Below, in pieces: positions 1-10,290 of a stretch of 64,000 nucleotides of DNA. The notes under the pieces were generated by a model. That model saw nothing but the letters and a program-made list of their open reading frames with translations. It searched no databases and was not told where the DNA came from. The translations under genes were made by a program, and so were the position numbers. Source of the DNA: an uncultured Kiritimatiellota bacterium (GTDB lineage Bacteria > Verrucomicrobiota > Kiritimatiellia > RFP12 > UBA1067). The DNA is taken from positions 1 through 64,000 of the forward strand of contig CAKTYZ010000009.1 in NCBI GenBank assembly GCA_934635225.1, written 5' to 3'. The number at the start of each line of letters is the position of its first letter. The first letter of the stretch is position 1.

Positions 1-144
1 ATAGCCGACAACGTATTTTTCAGGCGGATAAGTTGCTCAAAAGCGTTGAAATGCAATCGAAATAGCGCGAATTCGCTCTGCACGAAAAGGACGTAATGGG
101 CAGTAAAGTGCAGTTGCGCTTCAGGACGGGCGTTTGGGAGCGTC

Positions 145-160
145 AATTTTGGTGTATACT
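145..160 (+). promoter_or_regulatory. Extended -10 promoter of the recombinase gene
   Basis: A T-rich stretch leads into TATACT at 155-160, following the same layout seen before many genes of this window. It lies about 35 bases before the recombinase ATG, which has its own AAGGAG ribosome binding site. No convincing -35 box is seen. Confidence 0.6.
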
Positions 161-195
161 TCGCTCTTTCATGGTTTAACAAACAAGGAGAAAAC

Positions 196-1440
196 ATGGC
201 ACGAGAAAAAGGAATGGGCAATCTCCAGCGCGAGAAAAGCGGACGCTGGACGATGCGTGTTGGGATTGAAGGCAAGCGATACTGCTGCTCGACGCGGACG
301 AAGGATCGCGAGCAGGCCGAACGTGTTCTGCAGCGGTTCTTGGCACCGTTCGGACGAGGCGAGCGACGGTTGCCGCTGGTAGATGTTTGGCTTGAATACG
401 TCAAATCGCCCAATCGCAATGAACTCGCCAAGGCCACGCTTGCGTGCAAACGGCAGGTTTGGATGCATTTTGCCAAATGGATGGAACACAATTACCTGCC
501 AATCAAGGACTTGGGTGACGTGACGGCGGACATGATAGCCGAATATCTCGCTTGTCTCAAGGCAGATCTCTGTGGATCGACCTACAACAACCGGGTTTGT
601 GTCTTGCGTGAAATATTTCGAACTCTTGCGGCGAAAGCGGGGATTGGCGAAGACCCATGGGAAGGGGTGAGGCTTCGGCCGGACGATAGCCACAGCCGTC
701 GTGAACTGACGTCGGATGAACTTAAACGACTTCTCAAGGCGGCCCAGCAGTGCGCGTCGAATGAATGGCACACGCTGTTCCTGATCGGCATCTACACGGG
801 ACTCCGACTGGGGGACTGCTGCCGACTCGACTGGTCGAGCATCAACTTGGGGGTCGGCGTCATTCAGGTGATTCCGCAAAAGACCAAACGGCATGCGCAC
901 GGACGTCCCGTCACGATCCCGATTCACCCGACGCTTGGCGCGGCACTGCTGACGGACGTGACCAACGCCCAGACGGGCCCTGTCTTGCCGATGGTCTGCG
1001 AGATGTACCAGACGTCGCGGAGCAGGGTAAGCGACGAGCTTGCCCGCATCTTCAAGGCGGCGAACATCACGACGAGCGTGAAGATTGAGGGACGCAAGCA
1101 CAAGACCCCTGAGGCGACATTCCACTCGCTTCGCCATACATTCGTCTCGTTTGCGGCGAATGCGGGGATACCGCTTCATTTTGTGCAGGCCATCGTCGGA
1201 CATGAATCTACGACCATGACGCGGCACTATTACCACGAGGACGTCGAGGGGCTGCGCAAGGCGGTTGCCGCGATTCCGTCGTTTGAAGAGGGAGGCGTGG
1301 CGTGCTCACCCGTGATTCCCGCCGAGAGGAGCCGACCTGTCGGCGCACGGCTGAAGGAGCTGGAGGCGTTGCGCACGGCAAAGGCGATTAGCGCGTGCGA
1401 GTATCAAGAGACGCGTGCGCGAATCCTTTCCGAGTTGTAG
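196..1440 (+). CDS. Tyrosine recombinase / site-specific integrase with SHOCT-like tail
   Basis: This is a phage-integrase-family DNA strand-exchange enzyme. The N-terminal part (about residues 1-70) resembles an arm-binding region. A SAM-like core-binding domain follows (about 70-175), then the catalytic domain. Catalytic residues are visible: R204 in GLRLGD, H310 and R313 in HSLRHTF, H336 in GHES, and nucleophile Y345 in HYYHE. After the catalytic domain comes a tail of about 65 residues ending in a motif like a SHOCT helical hairpin (RLKELEAL, then CEYQETRARIL). The start is set by AAGGAG eight bases upstream. No excisionase, attachment site or other mobile-element gene is visible next to it, so whether it moves an element or acts in chromosome or DNA inversion is open. 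Confidence 0.9.
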   Translation: MAREKGMGNLQREKSGRWTMRVGIEGKRYCCSTRTKDREQAERVLQRFLAPFGRGERRLPLVDVWLEYVKSPNRNELAKATLACKRQVWMHFAKWMEHNYLPIKDLGDVTADMIAEYLACLKADLCGSTYNNRVCVLREIFRTLAAKAGIGEDPWEGVRLRPDDSHSRRELTSDELKRLLKAAQQCASNEWHTLFLIGIYTGLRLGDCCRLDWSSINLGVGVIQVIPQKTKRHAHGRPVTIPIHPTLGAALLTDVTNAQTGPVLPMVCEMYQTSRSRVSDELARIFKAANITTSVKIEGRKHKTPEATFHSLRHTFVSFAANAGIPLHFVQAIVGHESTTMTRHYYHEDVEGLRKAVAAIPSFEEGGVACSPVIPAERSRPVGARLKELEALRTAKAISACEYQETRARILSEL

Positions 1441-1472
1441 GGGCGAGGCCCCACTTGCAGGGAATCGGTCAG

Positions 1473-1484
1473 TTTTGCTATAAT
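1473..1484 (+). promoter_or_regulatory. Extended -10 promoter of rplM-rpsI
   Basis: TTTTGC is followed by TATAAT at 1479-1484, an extended -10 (TGC-TATAAT). The expected mRNA has a leader of roughly 98 bases before rplM. That leader contains GC-rich complementary arms (GTCGTCGG near 1498 and CGGCGGCGAC near 1512) that could form a hairpin, possibly for feedback control. Confidence 0.75.
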
Positions 1485-1588
1485 ACACGAACATTCGTCG
1501 TCGGGGGCTAACCGGCGGCGACAGGCAAACTGCGGGCAAAACCCTGGGTAAAGGGCACAAATCCGCATAAAAGTAAGGAAAAAAGAAG

Positions 1589-2026
1589 ATGCAAAAGAGC
1601 TATCGTGCTCCGAATCCGGGCGAAAATCGCGCCTGGTTCATCATCGACGCGAAGGATCAGCCGCTCGGCCGCCTCGCCGTCGTCATCGCTAACAAGCTCC
1701 GTGCGAAAGATCTGCCGACGTTCGATCCGTCCGTCGATGCGGGCGCGTTTGTCGTCGTGACGAACGCCGCGCTTGTCAAGCTCACGGGCAAGAAAGAAGA
1801 GCAGAAGGAATATCAGCGCTACTCCGGCTATCGGAATGGCCTGAAGCGTTTTACGGCCGCCGAGGTCCGTGCGTCGCATCCCGACCGCATGATCAAGGAG
1901 GCCGTTTGGGGCATGCTTCCGAAGAACAAGATCGCGCGCAAGATGATGACGCGCGTGAAAGTCTTCGCGGCTGAAGCCGACAAGGGACTGCTCGCCGCGC
2001 AGAAGCCGGTTGAAATCAAGCTCTAA
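1589..2026 (+). CDS. rplM: 50S ribosomal protein L13
   Basis: L13 is an early-assembling large-subunit protein that binds 23S rRNA. The 145-residue product has the family length and the typical start (WFIIDAKDQPLGRLA) and core (LTGKKEEQKEYQRYSGY, then MLPKNKIARKMM). A purine-rich AAGGAAAAAAGAAG precedes the ATG. It forms the classic rplM-rpsI pair with the next gene, 14 bases apart. Confidence 0.97.
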   Translation: MQKSYRAPNPGENRAWFIIDAKDQPLGRLAVVIANKLRAKDLPTFDPSVDAGAFVVVTNAALVKLTGKKEEQKEYQRYSGYRNGLKRFTAAEVRASHPDRMIKEAVWGMLPKNKIARKMMTRVKVFAAEADKGLLAAQKPVEIKL

Positions 2027-2040
2027 GGGGGAATCAGAAA

Positions 2041-2442
2041 ATGGCTACCAAGAAGGCAATTTCCGCTGGAACCGGCCGTCGCAAGACCGCGACCGCCCGT
2101 GTGAACCTGATCGAGGGCAAGGGCAAGTGGACGGTCAACGGCGAGGACCTTGAAAAGTACATCCCGTCCGAGGCCCTGCGTGACTACCTCAAGCAGCCCA
2201 TCACGATTTCGGGGTATGACATCACGAACGTCGATGTCGTGTGCTTCGCCAAGGGCGGCGGCATTTCCGGTCAGGCCGGAGCGATTCGCCACGGTCTCGC
2301 CCGTGCGCTCGTCGAGGCCGACGAGACCACGCGTGCCGCGCTCAAGAAAGCCGGCTGCATGACGCGCGACAGCCGCATGAAGGAACGTAAGAAACCCGGT
2401 CAGCCCGGCGCTCGTAAGCGCTTCCAGTTCTCGAAGCGCTAA
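2041..2442 (+). CDS. rpsI: 30S ribosomal protein S9
   Basis: S9 sits in the head of the small subunit, and its C-terminal tail reaches the P-site tRNA. The 133-residue product shows GTGRRKTATARV near the N-terminus, GGGISGQAGAIRHGLARAL in the middle and the basic tail ending KRFQFSKR. It is cotranscribed with rplM, and a clear intrinsic terminator follows at once. Confidence 0.97.
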   Translation: MATKKAISAGTGRRKTATARVNLIEGKGKWTVNGEDLEKYIPSEALRDYLKQPITISGYDITNVDVVCFAKGGGISGQAGAIRHGLARALVEADETTRAALKKAGCMTRDSRMKERKKPGQPGARKRFQFSKR

Positions 2443-2456
2443 TTCGCGGCAAACGA

Positions 2457-2493
2457 CGAAACGGCGGCGCGTTCGCCGCCGTTCTCGTTTTTT
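2457..2493 (+). terminator. Intrinsic terminator after rpsI
   Basis: A perfect 9-bp stem (ACGGCGGCG at 2461-2469, loop CGTT, CGCCGCCGT at 2474-2482) is followed by TCTCG and six T residues at 2488-2493. It lies 20 bases after the rpsI stop and separates rplM-rpsI from the helicase gene. Confidence 0.93.
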
Positions 2494-2506
2494 AGAGTTA
2501 AAGGTC

Positions 2507-4372
<1,866 letters not shown>

Positions 4373-4386
4373 CGGAGGCGAGAACC

Positions 4387-5058
4387 TTGAACCGTCCGCC
4401 GAAAGAAGTGCACGCGGCACTTTGGGGATATGAGGAGTGGCTGGTCAACACGCCGCGCATCCTCGTGAAGAAAATCGTCGCGCATGACCGCTTGAGCGTT
4501 CAAGTCCATCCGAATGACGTGACGGCGAAAACGGTCGGCGGCGACCCGAAGACCGAGATGTGGTGTGTCCTGAAACCGGGGCCGCTCTTTGCGGGTGTCA
4601 AGCCGGGGACGACGGCTGCGGACGTCGAGCGGGCCGTGAAGGACGGCTCGTTTGAGGACATCCTCGTTCGCTACGAGACGAAGGTCGGCGAGTGCTACTT
4701 CATTCCGGGTGGGCTTGTCCACGCCATTGGCGAGGGAACGAGCGTTTACGAGGTCCAGCAGCCGAGCACGACAACCTTCCGCCTTTATGACTGGGGGCGC
4801 GTCGGGGCGGATGGGAAGCCGCGTCAACTTCATGTCAAGGAGGCGTTGGCGGCCATGGATCTGGCGCTTCCGCCGCCTGTCCCGTCCGAGTCGGTCGATT
4901 GCCCCTATTTCTCGTTCCGCAAAGCCGCGGCCGGCGTTCTTCCGGAAGAGCCGGTGTTGCGTGTCGTCTATGCGCCCGCGACGGACATGACGCTCGTCCT
5001 TGCGCCGGGCGAATCCGTTTCTTTGACGGACGCGTCTTTCGTCTCAGGCGTCAAGTAG
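4387..5058 (+). CDS. Class I mannose-6-phosphate isomerase-like protein, compact
   Basis: The predicted activity is interconversion of mannose-6-phosphate and fructose-6-phosphate in a zinc-dependent cupin fold. Family motifs are LSVQVHPND (Gln and His zinc ligands), TEMW (Glu ligand) and GLVHAIGEG (His ligand). I chose the TTG at 4387 because GGAGG at 4374-4378 sits eight bases upstream. An in-frame ATG at 4360 lies inside the end of the helicase gene and has no such site. The resulting 223 residues are far fewer than the roughly 390 of E. coli ManA, and close to the short bacterial class. The first-strand region that usually precedes VKI is much reduced. The 3' end overlaps the opposite-strand flavoprotein gene by 8 bases. 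Confidence 0.8.
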   Translation: MNRPPKEVHAALWGYEEWLVNTPRILVKKIVAHDRLSVQVHPNDVTAKTVGGDPKTEMWCVLKPGPLFAGVKPGTTAADVERAVKDGSFEDILVRYETKVGECYFIPGGLVHAIGEGTSVYEVQQPSTTTFRLYDWGRVGADGKPRQLHVKEALAAMDLALPPPVPSESVDCPYFSFRKAAAGVLPEEPVLRVVYAPATDMTLVLAPGESVSLTDASFVSGVK

Positions 5059-6163
5059 CCGTCTGCGCGAGAGCCGTGACGGCCTTGCGGGCGGTGGCGA
5101 AGGCGAGGGTCAGGTTATAGCCGCCCGTCGGGCCGTCGATGTCCATCACTTCTCCCGCGAAGTAGAGTCCGGGAATGTGCTTTGACTGCATGGTGTGCGG
5201 ATCTATTTCGTCCGTCGCGATGCCCCCCAGCGTCACGATGGCCTCCTTGACGGGACGCGGCTTGAGTCCGGTAAACGTCAGATGGTTGCGTCCGAACCAG
5301 ACTTCAATCGAGAGCTTGTGGGCCGAGGGCCTGTCCCCAGGCGCCTGTGCCCAATGTTCAATGAACCTCTGGGCGTTGTAGATGGCAGCCCCGCTAAGGC
5401 CGAAGCGTTCGCAGTCCACCTCGCCGCGATAGTCGAACAGGACACGCCCGTCGGGGGCGAGAACCTTGGCGCGGCCATCCTCATCGAAACGTCGCCCCGC
5501 GAGCCGCGTGACGCGCGGATCGTCCGTTTCCAGCCCTATGAGGCCGGGACGGTAAGAGACAAGGGCGTGGCCGAGCGCGTGGGCGAAGTTCTGCCCGTCG
5601 CCGACTGAACCGGTCTTGGGATAGCTAATGCCGCCGGTCGCAAGCAGGACGTTCTCAGCGAGGAGGCTGAAGTCCTCCGTTTCGACTGCGAACCGCGCAT
5701 TTCCGTGCGGAGATTTCGCAAGCGGGCGGAGATTGCGCACGGGGCAGTTCGTGAGGATTGGAACCTCTTCGTCACGCAGGAAGTCGCCCAAGGCGTGCAA
5801 GAGGGTCGCGGCTTTCCCGTCGGCAGGGAACATGCGCCCGTCAGACATGCGGTGCAGGGGTACGTTGAGGGACTTGAACCCGCTGATGATTTGGCGCGGC
5901 GGACATTCGCGGATGGCCTCGGCGACGAAGCGTGATACGCGCGTGTCGTCGGGGAAGCAGCAGAGATCACGCAGGAATTGGTCGGGAGAGAGGTCTTTGG
6001 TGAAGTTGCAGCGGCCGTTTGCGGTCATCAGAACCTTAGAACCGAGACGGGCCTTTCGCTCAATGAGAAGGCAGGGGATGCGACGGCTGGCCGCAACGAC
6101 TGCGGCGAAGAGTCCGGCGGCGCCTCCGCCGACGATTGCCAGTTTGACGGGATTCGTTTCCAT
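5051..6163 (-). CDS. FAD-dependent oxidoreductase, YhiN/HI0933 family
   Basis: This is a flavoprotein of the HI0933-like family (often named aminoacetone oxidase family); its physiological substrate is not established. An N-terminal FAD-binding Rossmann motif (IVGGGAAGL, residues 10-18) is followed by LIERKARLGSKVLMTANGRCN, the family signature. Near the C-terminus, GLYFAGEVMDIDGPTGGYN closes the FAD site. The length of 370 residues is normal. It is one of only two minus-strand genes in the window. Its -10 box ends just 7 bases before the ATG, so the mRNA should be leaderless. Confidence 0.93.
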   Translation of the reverse strand: METNPVKLAIVGGGAAGLFAAVVAASRRIPCLLIERKARLGSKVLMTANGRCNFTKDLSPDQFLRDLCCFPDDTRVSRFVAEAIRECPPRQIISGFKSLNVPLHRMSDGRMFPADGKAATLLHALGDFLRDEEVPILTNCPVRNLRPLAKSPHGNARFAVETEDFSLLAENVLLATGGISYPKTGSVGDGQNFAHALGHALVSYRPGLIGLETDDPRVTRLAGRRFDEDGRAKVLAPDGRVLFDYRGEVDCERFGLSGAAIYNAQRFIEHWAQAPGDRPSAHKLSIEVWFGRNHLTFTGLKPRPVKEAIVTLGGIATDEIDPHTMQSKHIPGLYFAGEVMDIDGPTGGYNLTLAFATARKAVTALAQTAT

Positions 6164-6170
6164 GCCGAAG

Positions 6171-6180
6171 ATTATACCAT
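6171..6180 (-). promoter_or_regulatory. Extended -10 promoter of the YhiN-family gene, leaderless
   Basis: Read on the minus strand, ATGGTATAAT ends at 6171, followed by CTTCGGC and the ATG at 6163-6161. A start site 7-8 bases after the -10 would coincide with the A of the start codon. Confidence 0.8.
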
Positions 6181-6281
6181 ACTGGCGATGTCTGCGCTTG
6201 ATGCGCGCAAGGGCGACGAGTCGAGTGCGCCGTTTGTCGGATCCCGGGAACTGCCGCTGCGCAACAGGCGGACAATAAAAA

Positions 6282-6290
6282 TGCTATAAT
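6282..6290 (+). promoter_or_regulatory. Extended -10 promoter of the M50 protease gene, leaderless
   Basis: TGCTATAAT ends at 6290, and ACTGCCCT then separates it from the ATG at 6299. There is no room for a ribosome binding site, so initiation is expected on a leaderless mRNA. Confidence 0.8.
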
Positions 6291-6298
6291 ACTGCCCT

Positions 6299-7039
6299 AT
6301 GTTCAGTTCTCGTTATCGTCTTTGCGATCTTTTCGGCATACCAATCTATGTCGGCACGTCGTTCATTGTCCTGCTCGTGATGTTTGTGTTGAGCTCGGGG
6401 TCGTTCAGTTATGGGTTTTCGATGGCACTGGTTCTCGCAATCTCCGTGACGGCGCACGAACTTGCCCACGCGCTCATGGCGCGCTTCTTTGGGTATCGCA
6501 CGACCGACATCACGCTCTCGTTGATTGGCGGGTGCGCGTCGATGATTTCGCTTCCGCGCAAGGCTTCGCAGGAGTTTCTGGTCGCATTCGCGGGCCCGCT
6601 GATGAGCTTTGCCGTCGCCGGGTTGGTGCTCTTGCTTGACATTCTCGGGTTGCCGTTCAACAATTGGCTGTGGAGCGTTCTCAACTACGCCTTTTGGATG
6701 AATGTCATGTTGGGCGGCTTCAATCTGCTGCCGGGGTTCCCGATGGATGGCGGACGCATCTTTCGGTCTGCGATGCGGCTTTTCTTGACGCGTGTGAAGG
6801 CGACGCAGGTGGCGATGTGGGTCGGGCGTGTCTTTGCGATTCTGCTGGGTCTCAAAGGCCTTTGGTCCGTTTTCAACGGCGGCGCTTTCGGCTTCATCAC
6901 GCTTCTGATCGCGTGGATGATCTGGAAGGAAGGCTTCCGCGAATACCAGCTTGCACTGGCAGAGGAGGATTTCCGCCGCTGGACGCAGGACGATTTCAAT
7001 GCACGCGTCTCTCCGCCGCCTTATGAACGTTCGCATTGA
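6299..7039 (+). CDS. M50-family site-2-type membrane metalloprotease
   Basis: This is an integral-membrane zinc protease related to SpoIVFB/Rip proteins that cleaves substrates within the bilayer. The zinc site HELAH (53-57) lies in a transmembrane helix. The third ligand motif is NLLPGFPMDGGR with D150. About six hydrophobic segments are visible, and a cytoplasmic tail begins near residue 225. No CBS or PDZ domain is present; at 246 residues it is the minimal form. Its 3' end overlaps the ung gene by 17 bases, so translation of the two is likely coupled. Its substrate cannot be told from the sequence. Confidence 0.92.
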   Translation: MFSSRYRLCDLFGIPIYVGTSFIVLLVMFVLSSGSFSYGFSMALVLAISVTAHELAHALMARFFGYRTTDITLSLIGGCASMISLPRKASQEFLVAFAGPLMSFAVAGLVLLLDILGLPFNNWLWSVLNYAFWMNVMLGGFNLLPGFPMDGGRIFRSAMRLFLTRVKATQVAMWVGRVFAILLGLKGLWSVFNGGAFGFITLLIAWMIWKEGFREYQLALAEEDFRRWTQDDFNARVSPPPYERSH

Positions 7040-7697
7040 CGAGTCCTGGAAGAACATCCTCGCGGATGAGTTCGAGAAGCCCTACTTCGCGGAACTCGTG
7101 AGGTTTGTCCGGGGCGCCTATGCGCGTGGCGTCTGCTATCCGCCGGCGAAGCTCATCTTCAATGCGTTCGACCGCACGCCGTTCGATCAGGTGAAGGTCG
7201 TCATCCTTGGGCAAGACCCCTACCATAACCCGCGTCAGGCTCATGGGCTGTGCTTTTCGGTTCAGAAGGGCGTCGCGTTGCCGCCGTCCCTTGTCAACAT
7301 CTACAAGGAGCTTCAGGACGAGTTCGGCGGCGACTTCCTTTCGCGTGATGGCGACCTCACGCACTGGGCCGAGCAGGGCGTCTTGCTCTTGAACGCGACG
7401 TTGACGGTTGCGGGCGGTGATTCGTCAATGGCGGGGTCTCATCAGGGGCGCGGCTGGGAGACGTTCACGGATGCCGTCGTCCGCAAGCTCGCCGAGAAGC
7501 GCGAGGGCCTTGTCTATCTCCTTTGGGGGTCGTACGCGCAGCGCAAGGCGTCGTTTGTCGATCGGGCGAAAAACCTCGTTCTTGCGACGGCGCATCCGTC
7601 TCCGCTCTCGGCCTATCGGGGTTTCTTCGGATGCGGACATTTCAAGACGTGCAATGATTACCTGGTCGCGCATGGGAAGGAGCCGATTCGGTGGTGA
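7023..7697 (+). CDS. ung: Uracil-DNA glycosylase, family 1
   Basis: Ung removes uracil from DNA as the first step of base excision repair. The product has 224 residues from the ATG at 7023. The catalytic water-activating motif GQDPYHN is at 63-69 (D65), the uracil-binding segment is LLLNATLTV, and the leucine-loop motif HPSPLS is at 191-196. I chose this start because MNVRIDESWKNILADEF aligns with the usual Ung N-terminus. Longer in-frame starts would extend the protein backward into the protease gene. The last codons overlap the following membrane-protease gene. Confidence 0.96.
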   Translation: MNVRIDESWKNILADEFEKPYFAELVRFVRGAYARGVCYPPAKLIFNAFDRTPFDQVKVVILGQDPYHNPRQAHGLCFSVQKGVALPPSLVNIYKELQDEFGGDFLSRDGDLTHWAEQGVLLLNATLTVAGGDSSMAGSHQGRGWETFTDAVVRKLAEKREGLVYLLWGSYAQRKASFVDRAKNLVLATAHPSPLSAYRGFFGCGHFKTCNDYLVAHGKEPIRW

Positions 7698-8281
7698 AGT
7701 CAGCAGCCTTCGGACAGATTGCGCCGTATGCGGTTTGGATGGCGCTGATGTCCGTCCTGCCCACGACTGCGGCGATGTATGCCGTCCGGGGCTTGGCGAC
7801 GGCAATGGTCCTTTTCCTCGGCGCGTGGTGTGGGGCCTATCGCTCGACGGCGCCTTCTCTCGCGTCTGTTTCGCGTGGCCTGTGCATTGGCGCGTTGGTC
7901 GGTCTTGCCGTCTTTGCGATTTGGATTGCGCCTGATCGCCTGTGCCTGTCCGCCGCGCCCACGTCTTCGTCGCCGTATGCGCCGTGGGTTTGCGGCTGGA
8001 GCCTGACGATTTCCAAGCTTTTGGCGAGCGCGTTCGTGATCCCGGTTGCGGAGGAGCTTTTCTTTCGCCGGTGGCTCGTCGATTTCGCCGGTTTCTGGTG
8101 GATGGTCGTCCTCTTTGCGGTCGAACACGGCGAACGTTGGCATGTCGGGGCCGTGACGGGCGTCGTCTACGGGCTTCTCGCGAGGCGGCTCGGGCTGTTC
8201 GCGGCGATTGTGGCGCACGTCGTCACGAATTTCGTCCTTGGCCTCTATGTCATTCGATGTGATCAGTGGCAGTTTTGGTGA
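7691..8281 (+). CDS. CPBP-family (CAAX-like) intramembrane glutamic protease
   Basis: This polytopic membrane protein of about 196 residues carries the CPBP/Abi signature: the diglutamate motif EELFFRRWL (motif 1), then GERWHVGAVTGVVYGLLARR and the histidine segment AHVVTNFVLGLY. It resembles the CAAX-prenyl-protease-related proteins linked in other bacteria to exosortase systems, but no exosortase gene is seen here. The start is GTG at 7691 or 7694, overlapping the ung stop; AAGGA lies about nine bases upstream. Substrate unknown. Confidence 0.82.
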   Translation: MVKSAAFGQIAPYAVWMALMSVLPTTAAMYAVRGLATAMVLFLGAWCGAYRSTAPSLASVSRGLCIGALVGLAVFAIWIAPDRLCLSAAPTSSSPYAPWVCGWSLTISKLLASAFVIPVAEELFFRRWLVDFAGFWWMVVLFAVEHGERWHVGAVTGVVYGLLARRLGLFAAIVAHVVTNFVLGLYVIRCDQWQFW

Positions 8282-8294
8282 GGGGAAGGGGCCT

Positions 8295-9176
8295 ATGACG
8301 CGCATCGAACAGTTTGGCTGGCAGGGGGCGATTGCGCCGGGGATTGGACGCATCGTCTCGGCACATGGCGATTACTACCATCTTGTCTGCAACGAACAGC
8401 CGGCTGGCGAGATCCTTGCGCGCAAGAAGAAAAGCGCCTTTACGCGCATGAAGACGGTCTCGCCTGACAGCATGAAGGGCTTGAAGCGGTCGGAAATTCA
8501 GCTTGCCGAGCCGCCGAAGCCGATGACGGGCGATTTCGTTCGCTTTCGCTACAACGACCGAGGCGATTCGTTGATTACCGAGGTCTTGCCGCGATTCTCT
8601 CACTTCGAGCGAAAGGACCCGACGGCACGCCGCACATCACAGACGCTGGCCGTCAACTTCGACGCGCTCTTCATCATGATGAGCCTCAACGAAGACTTTT
8701 CCACGGCGCGTATCGAGCGCTATCTGGATCTCGCGACAGACATGGGGCAAGCGCAAGCGGTCGTCGTGCTGACGAAAATGGACCTCTGGCAGGCGGGCGA
8801 CGAGGCGCTTTTGGCGGAATTGGAAGAGTCGGTTGCGGGCCGTGCGCCGATTCTGCGCCTTTCGTCTCGGACGGGGCTTGGGCTGGATGAGGTGAACGGC
8901 TATGTCCGGCCGCAACGGACGGTGGCCTTCATCGGCTCATCGGGCGTCGGCAAGTCCACGCTTCTCAATACGCTCGCGGGCGAGGAGTGGGCGGCGACAC
9001 AGGAGATTCAGGAATGGTCGGGCAAGGGCCGTCATACGACGACCTCGCGGGAACTGGTGCTGCTGCCGTCGGGTGCGCTGGTTGTCGATACGCCGGGCAT
9101 TCGCGAGATCGGACGCCTGGGCGAGGCGGACGCGGTCCTTCTGCGCGGCGAATCGACGCATCGGTATCGTAAATAG
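8295..9176 (+). CDS. rsgA: Ribosome small-subunit-dependent GTPase A-like, zinc domain missing
   Basis: RsgA is a circularly permuted GTPase that checks 30S maturation. The order seen is an N-terminal OB-like domain, then the G4-type TKMD, then G1 GSSGVGKS (214-221) and G3 DTPG (265-268). The ATG at 8295 has GGGGAAGGGG upstream. Canonical RsgA continues about 70 residues past G3 with a Cys/His zinc-binding helical domain. Here only 25 residues follow and contain no cysteine, ending HRYRK. No continuation with Cys/His residues is visible in another frame before the next gene, so this looks like a real C-terminal loss rather than a frameshift. Confidence 0.88.
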   Translation: MTRIEQFGWQGAIAPGIGRIVSAHGDYYHLVCNEQPAGEILARKKKSAFTRMKTVSPDSMKGLKRSEIQLAEPPKPMTGDFVRFRYNDRGDSLITEVLPRFSHFERKDPTARRTSQTLAVNFDALFIMMSLNEDFSTARIERYLDLATDMGQAQAVVVLTKMDLWQAGDEALLAELEESVAGRAPILRLSSRTGLGLDEVNGYVRPQRTVAFIGSSGVGKSTLLNTLAGEEWAATQEIQEWSGKGRHTTTSRELVLLPSGALVVDTPGIREIGRLGEADAVLLRGESTHRYRK

Positions 9177-9192
9177 GAGACTCTGCAAGACC

Positions 9193-10290
9193 ATGACAAA
9201 GTTCGTCTTTGAAGGCTTTCCCTTCGTTTGTGCGGTCATCGGATACTTCACGTTCATCCGCCCGGCGCGGTTGGGGGTGTTCGGGAAGTCTTTCTGGTTG
9301 ATGTTCTTCCTGCTTGGCTCGTTGAAGTTCGTCCTCTTCGAGACTTTGGGCGGGCGAAGCTTTTCGCCTGAACTTCCCGAGCTGATGATCTGGACACTTA
9401 ACTTCGTGAACGTCGTCGTCTATGTCCTCGTCACGCTGAGCCTCTTCTGGTGGACGCGGCGCGGTCGGCGCGTTGTCCTGCCCGCAGTGGCGGTCGCCCT
9501 GGCGGCGTGGGGCCTTTGGGAGGCGTTTCGCGTGCCGGCGGTGAAGGAGGCCGAACTCACGTTCAAGAACCTGCCGGCCGAGCTGGACGGCTATCGCATC
9601 CTTCAGATCTCGGATCTTCACTGCTCAAGCGCAGCGCGGGCGTGGCGGACGCGGGCCGTCGTCAATGTCGCCAATGCGGCCAAGGCCGATCTCATTTGCT
9701 TGACAGGCGACTACGTGGATGGCCGGGTCGCTCATCGTGCGGAAGACATGAGGCCTCTCAAGGAATTGCGCGCGCGCGATGGCGTTTGGTGCGTAACGGG
9801 CAATCACGAGTTTTATCTCGACGGGCCTCGCTGGGAGAAATGGTATCGCGAGAACGGTTTCAGGTTCCTCGTCAATGACTGTGTGCATCCGCAACCACGC
9901 CTTACGCTGGCGGGCGTGAACGACCCGGTTGTCGAGTCGTTCGGCGGCTATCGTGACGGATTGCCGGACGTGGCGGCGGCTTTTCGCGAAAGCCGTCTGG
10001 GCGATTTCCGAGTTCTGCTCTCGCATCGTCCGAAAGCGTTCCGGGAAAACGTTCAGGCACACGGGGTCGATTTGCAGCTGTCGGGGCATACGCATGGGGG
10101 CTTTGCGCCTGTCCTTGATTGGCTGGTGGCGCTCTTGAACGGAGGTTTTGTGCGTGGGCTCTATCGTGAGGGAGACGCGCAACTCTATGTCAACCCGGGT
10201 TCCGGACAGTGGGCGGGTCTTCCGCTGCGGTTCTTTGACGCGTCCGAGATCACCGTCTTTACCTTGCGACGTTGGCACTTGACGCGATGA
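9193..10290 (+). CDS. Membrane-anchored metallophosphoesterase (YkuE-like)
   Basis: The product has 365 residues from the ATG at 9193. It starts with three to four hydrophobic helices (about residues 5-100). A calcineurin-type phosphoesterase domain follows, with metal-binding motifs ISDLHCSS, LTGDYVDG, TGNHEFY, LLSHRPKAF and SGHTHGG. Family members act on phosphodiesters or on lipid-type substrates such as UDP-diacylglucosamine; the substrate here is unknown. AGGAGA lies upstream at a somewhat long spacing. It follows the rsgA-like gene by 16 bases and is probably cotranscribed. Confidence 0.9.
   Translation: MTKFVFEGFPFVCAVIGYFTFIRPARLGVFGKSFWLMFFLLGSLKFVLFETLGGRSFSPELPELMIWTLNFVNVVVYVLVTLSLFWWTRRGRRVVLPAVAVALAAWGLWEAFRVPAVKEAELTFKNLPAELDGYRILQISDLHCSSAARAWRTRAVVNVANAAKADLICLTGDYVDGRVAHRAEDMRPLKELRARDGVWCVTGNHEFYLDGPRWEKWYRENGFRFLVNDCVHPQPRLTLAGVNDPVVESFGGYRDGLPDVAAAFRESRLGDFRVLLSHRPKAFRENVQAHGVDLQLSGHTHGGFAPVLDWLVALLNGGFVRGLYREGDAQLYVNPGSGQWAGLPLRFFDASEITVFTLRRWHLTR

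Noticed and set aside
1441..1588. tRNA or small RNA gene in the gap after the recombinase (possible integration site)
   Set aside because: No cloverleaf arms or TTCRA-type motif; the gap is explained by the promoter and leader of rplM.
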